Assembly (NCBI RefSeq): GCF_025370255.1
Contig: NZ_JAMTCD010000001.1
Span: 62,001 to 126,000 of the forward strand
DNA: 64,000 nucleotides
Direction: 5' to 3'
From: Shewanella holmiensis
GTDB taxonomy: Bacteria > Pseudomonadota > Gammaproteobacteria > Enterobacterales > Shewanellaceae
Under the pieces are notes generated by a model. That model had not been told where the DNA came from and ran no database searches. It was given only the letters and a program-made list of their open reading frames with translations. A program made the position numbers and the translations under genes. Below are positions 63,888-64,000 of the stretch, in pieces (position 1 is the stretch's first letter; each line of letters begins with the position of its first letter).

Positions 63888-64000
63888 GTGTTTAAAATTT
63901 TTATGTCGACTTCCATAATCCTTCTCCTGACAGCTTGTAGCGCTAAAGCCATCGATCCGATGGAGTTTGCGGGTCAGTTTAAAGATAAATTTAGCACCGA
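63888..64000 (+). CDS. Lipoprotein (partial, N-terminus only)
   Basis: The GTG at 63888 follows AAGGT and opens MFKIFMSTSIILLLTACSAK, a signal peptide with lipobox LTAC. The frame runs off the right edge after IDPMEFAGQFKDKFST. No family can be named from this fragment. Confidence 0.8.
   Translation, partial: MFKIFMSTSIILLLTACSAKAIDPMEFAGQFKDKFST

Overview
The window looks like a chromosomal segment of a Shewanella-type marine gammaproteobacterium of moderately low GC. The basis is gene content and order: branched-chain keto acid dehydrogenase, AstE, a homogentisate dioxygenase-like/HppD pair, an ECF sigma/ChrR pair, and the conserved perM-bepA-yfgD-hda-uraA neighbourhood. The species call is inference; no rRNA or other marker gene is present. 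I see no tRNA, rRNA, CRISPR array, prophage, intact insertion sequence or recognisable defence cluster. Most genes are housekeeping, with small accessory insertions.

Layout. 1-5.1 kb: minus-strand bkdA1/bkdA2 (partial) behind a palindrome, astE, then msrA, trxB and a GNAT gene. 5.3-9.7 kb: a two-gene RND efflux operon (adaptor and pump). 9.8-12.4 kb: a YibH/YibI-like membrane pair divergent from a LysR regulator, with a 15-bp direct repeat between them. 12.4-15.8 kb: a PatZ-type protein acetyltransferase followed by a pentapeptide-repeat protein. 16-17.7 kb: a VOC protein divergent from soxR across a perfect SoxR box, and ibpA with a sigma32-like promoter and a ROSE-type thermosensor. 17.8-25 kb: 5'-nucleotidase lipoprotein, esterase, DUF3389, SlyD-like PPIase, MltB-like transglycosylase, DUF2750, a zinc-ribbon-like hypothetical and CheV. 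25-28.5 kb: lipocalin, LON-domain protein, ECF sigma factor and ChrR-type anti-sigma, then a 59-codon small ORF and a long imperfect palindrome. 28.6-34 kb: PLP enzyme, YccF, periplasmic binding protein, EVE protein, TIGR00266 protein and a LysR regulator.

34-40.4 kb: homogentisate dioxygenase-like gene, hppD, LysE exporter, a GNAT/FemAB-like protein and gamma-glutamyltranspeptidase. 41-48.5 kb: a porin plus a small PstS-like protein, an M3 oligopeptidase with a one-base frameshift, a CpdB-like phosphodiesterase, a histidine phosphatase and a Rof-like protein. 48.5-58 kb: perM, a TusA-like gene, bepA, yfgD, DUF2069, a large HExxH lipoprotein, hda, DUF2066 and uraA. 58-64 kb: DUF1289, VOC, DUF445, a GNAT gene with a doubtful C-terminus, a DUF748 giant, a glutaredoxin-like protein and the start of a lipoprotein.

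The most noteworthy non-coding signals are: two diverged copies of a roughly 250-280 bp MITE-like repeat (31.7-32.0 kb and 55.1-55.4 kb); the SoxR-box promoter aimed at the VOC gene; the ibpA thermosensor; and two similar candidate ECF promoters before the lipocalin and the sigma factor. I did not find a clearly new multi-gene system. The best unexplained items are the repeat family, the HExxH lipoprotein, the small ORF with its palindrome, and the porin/small binding-protein pair.
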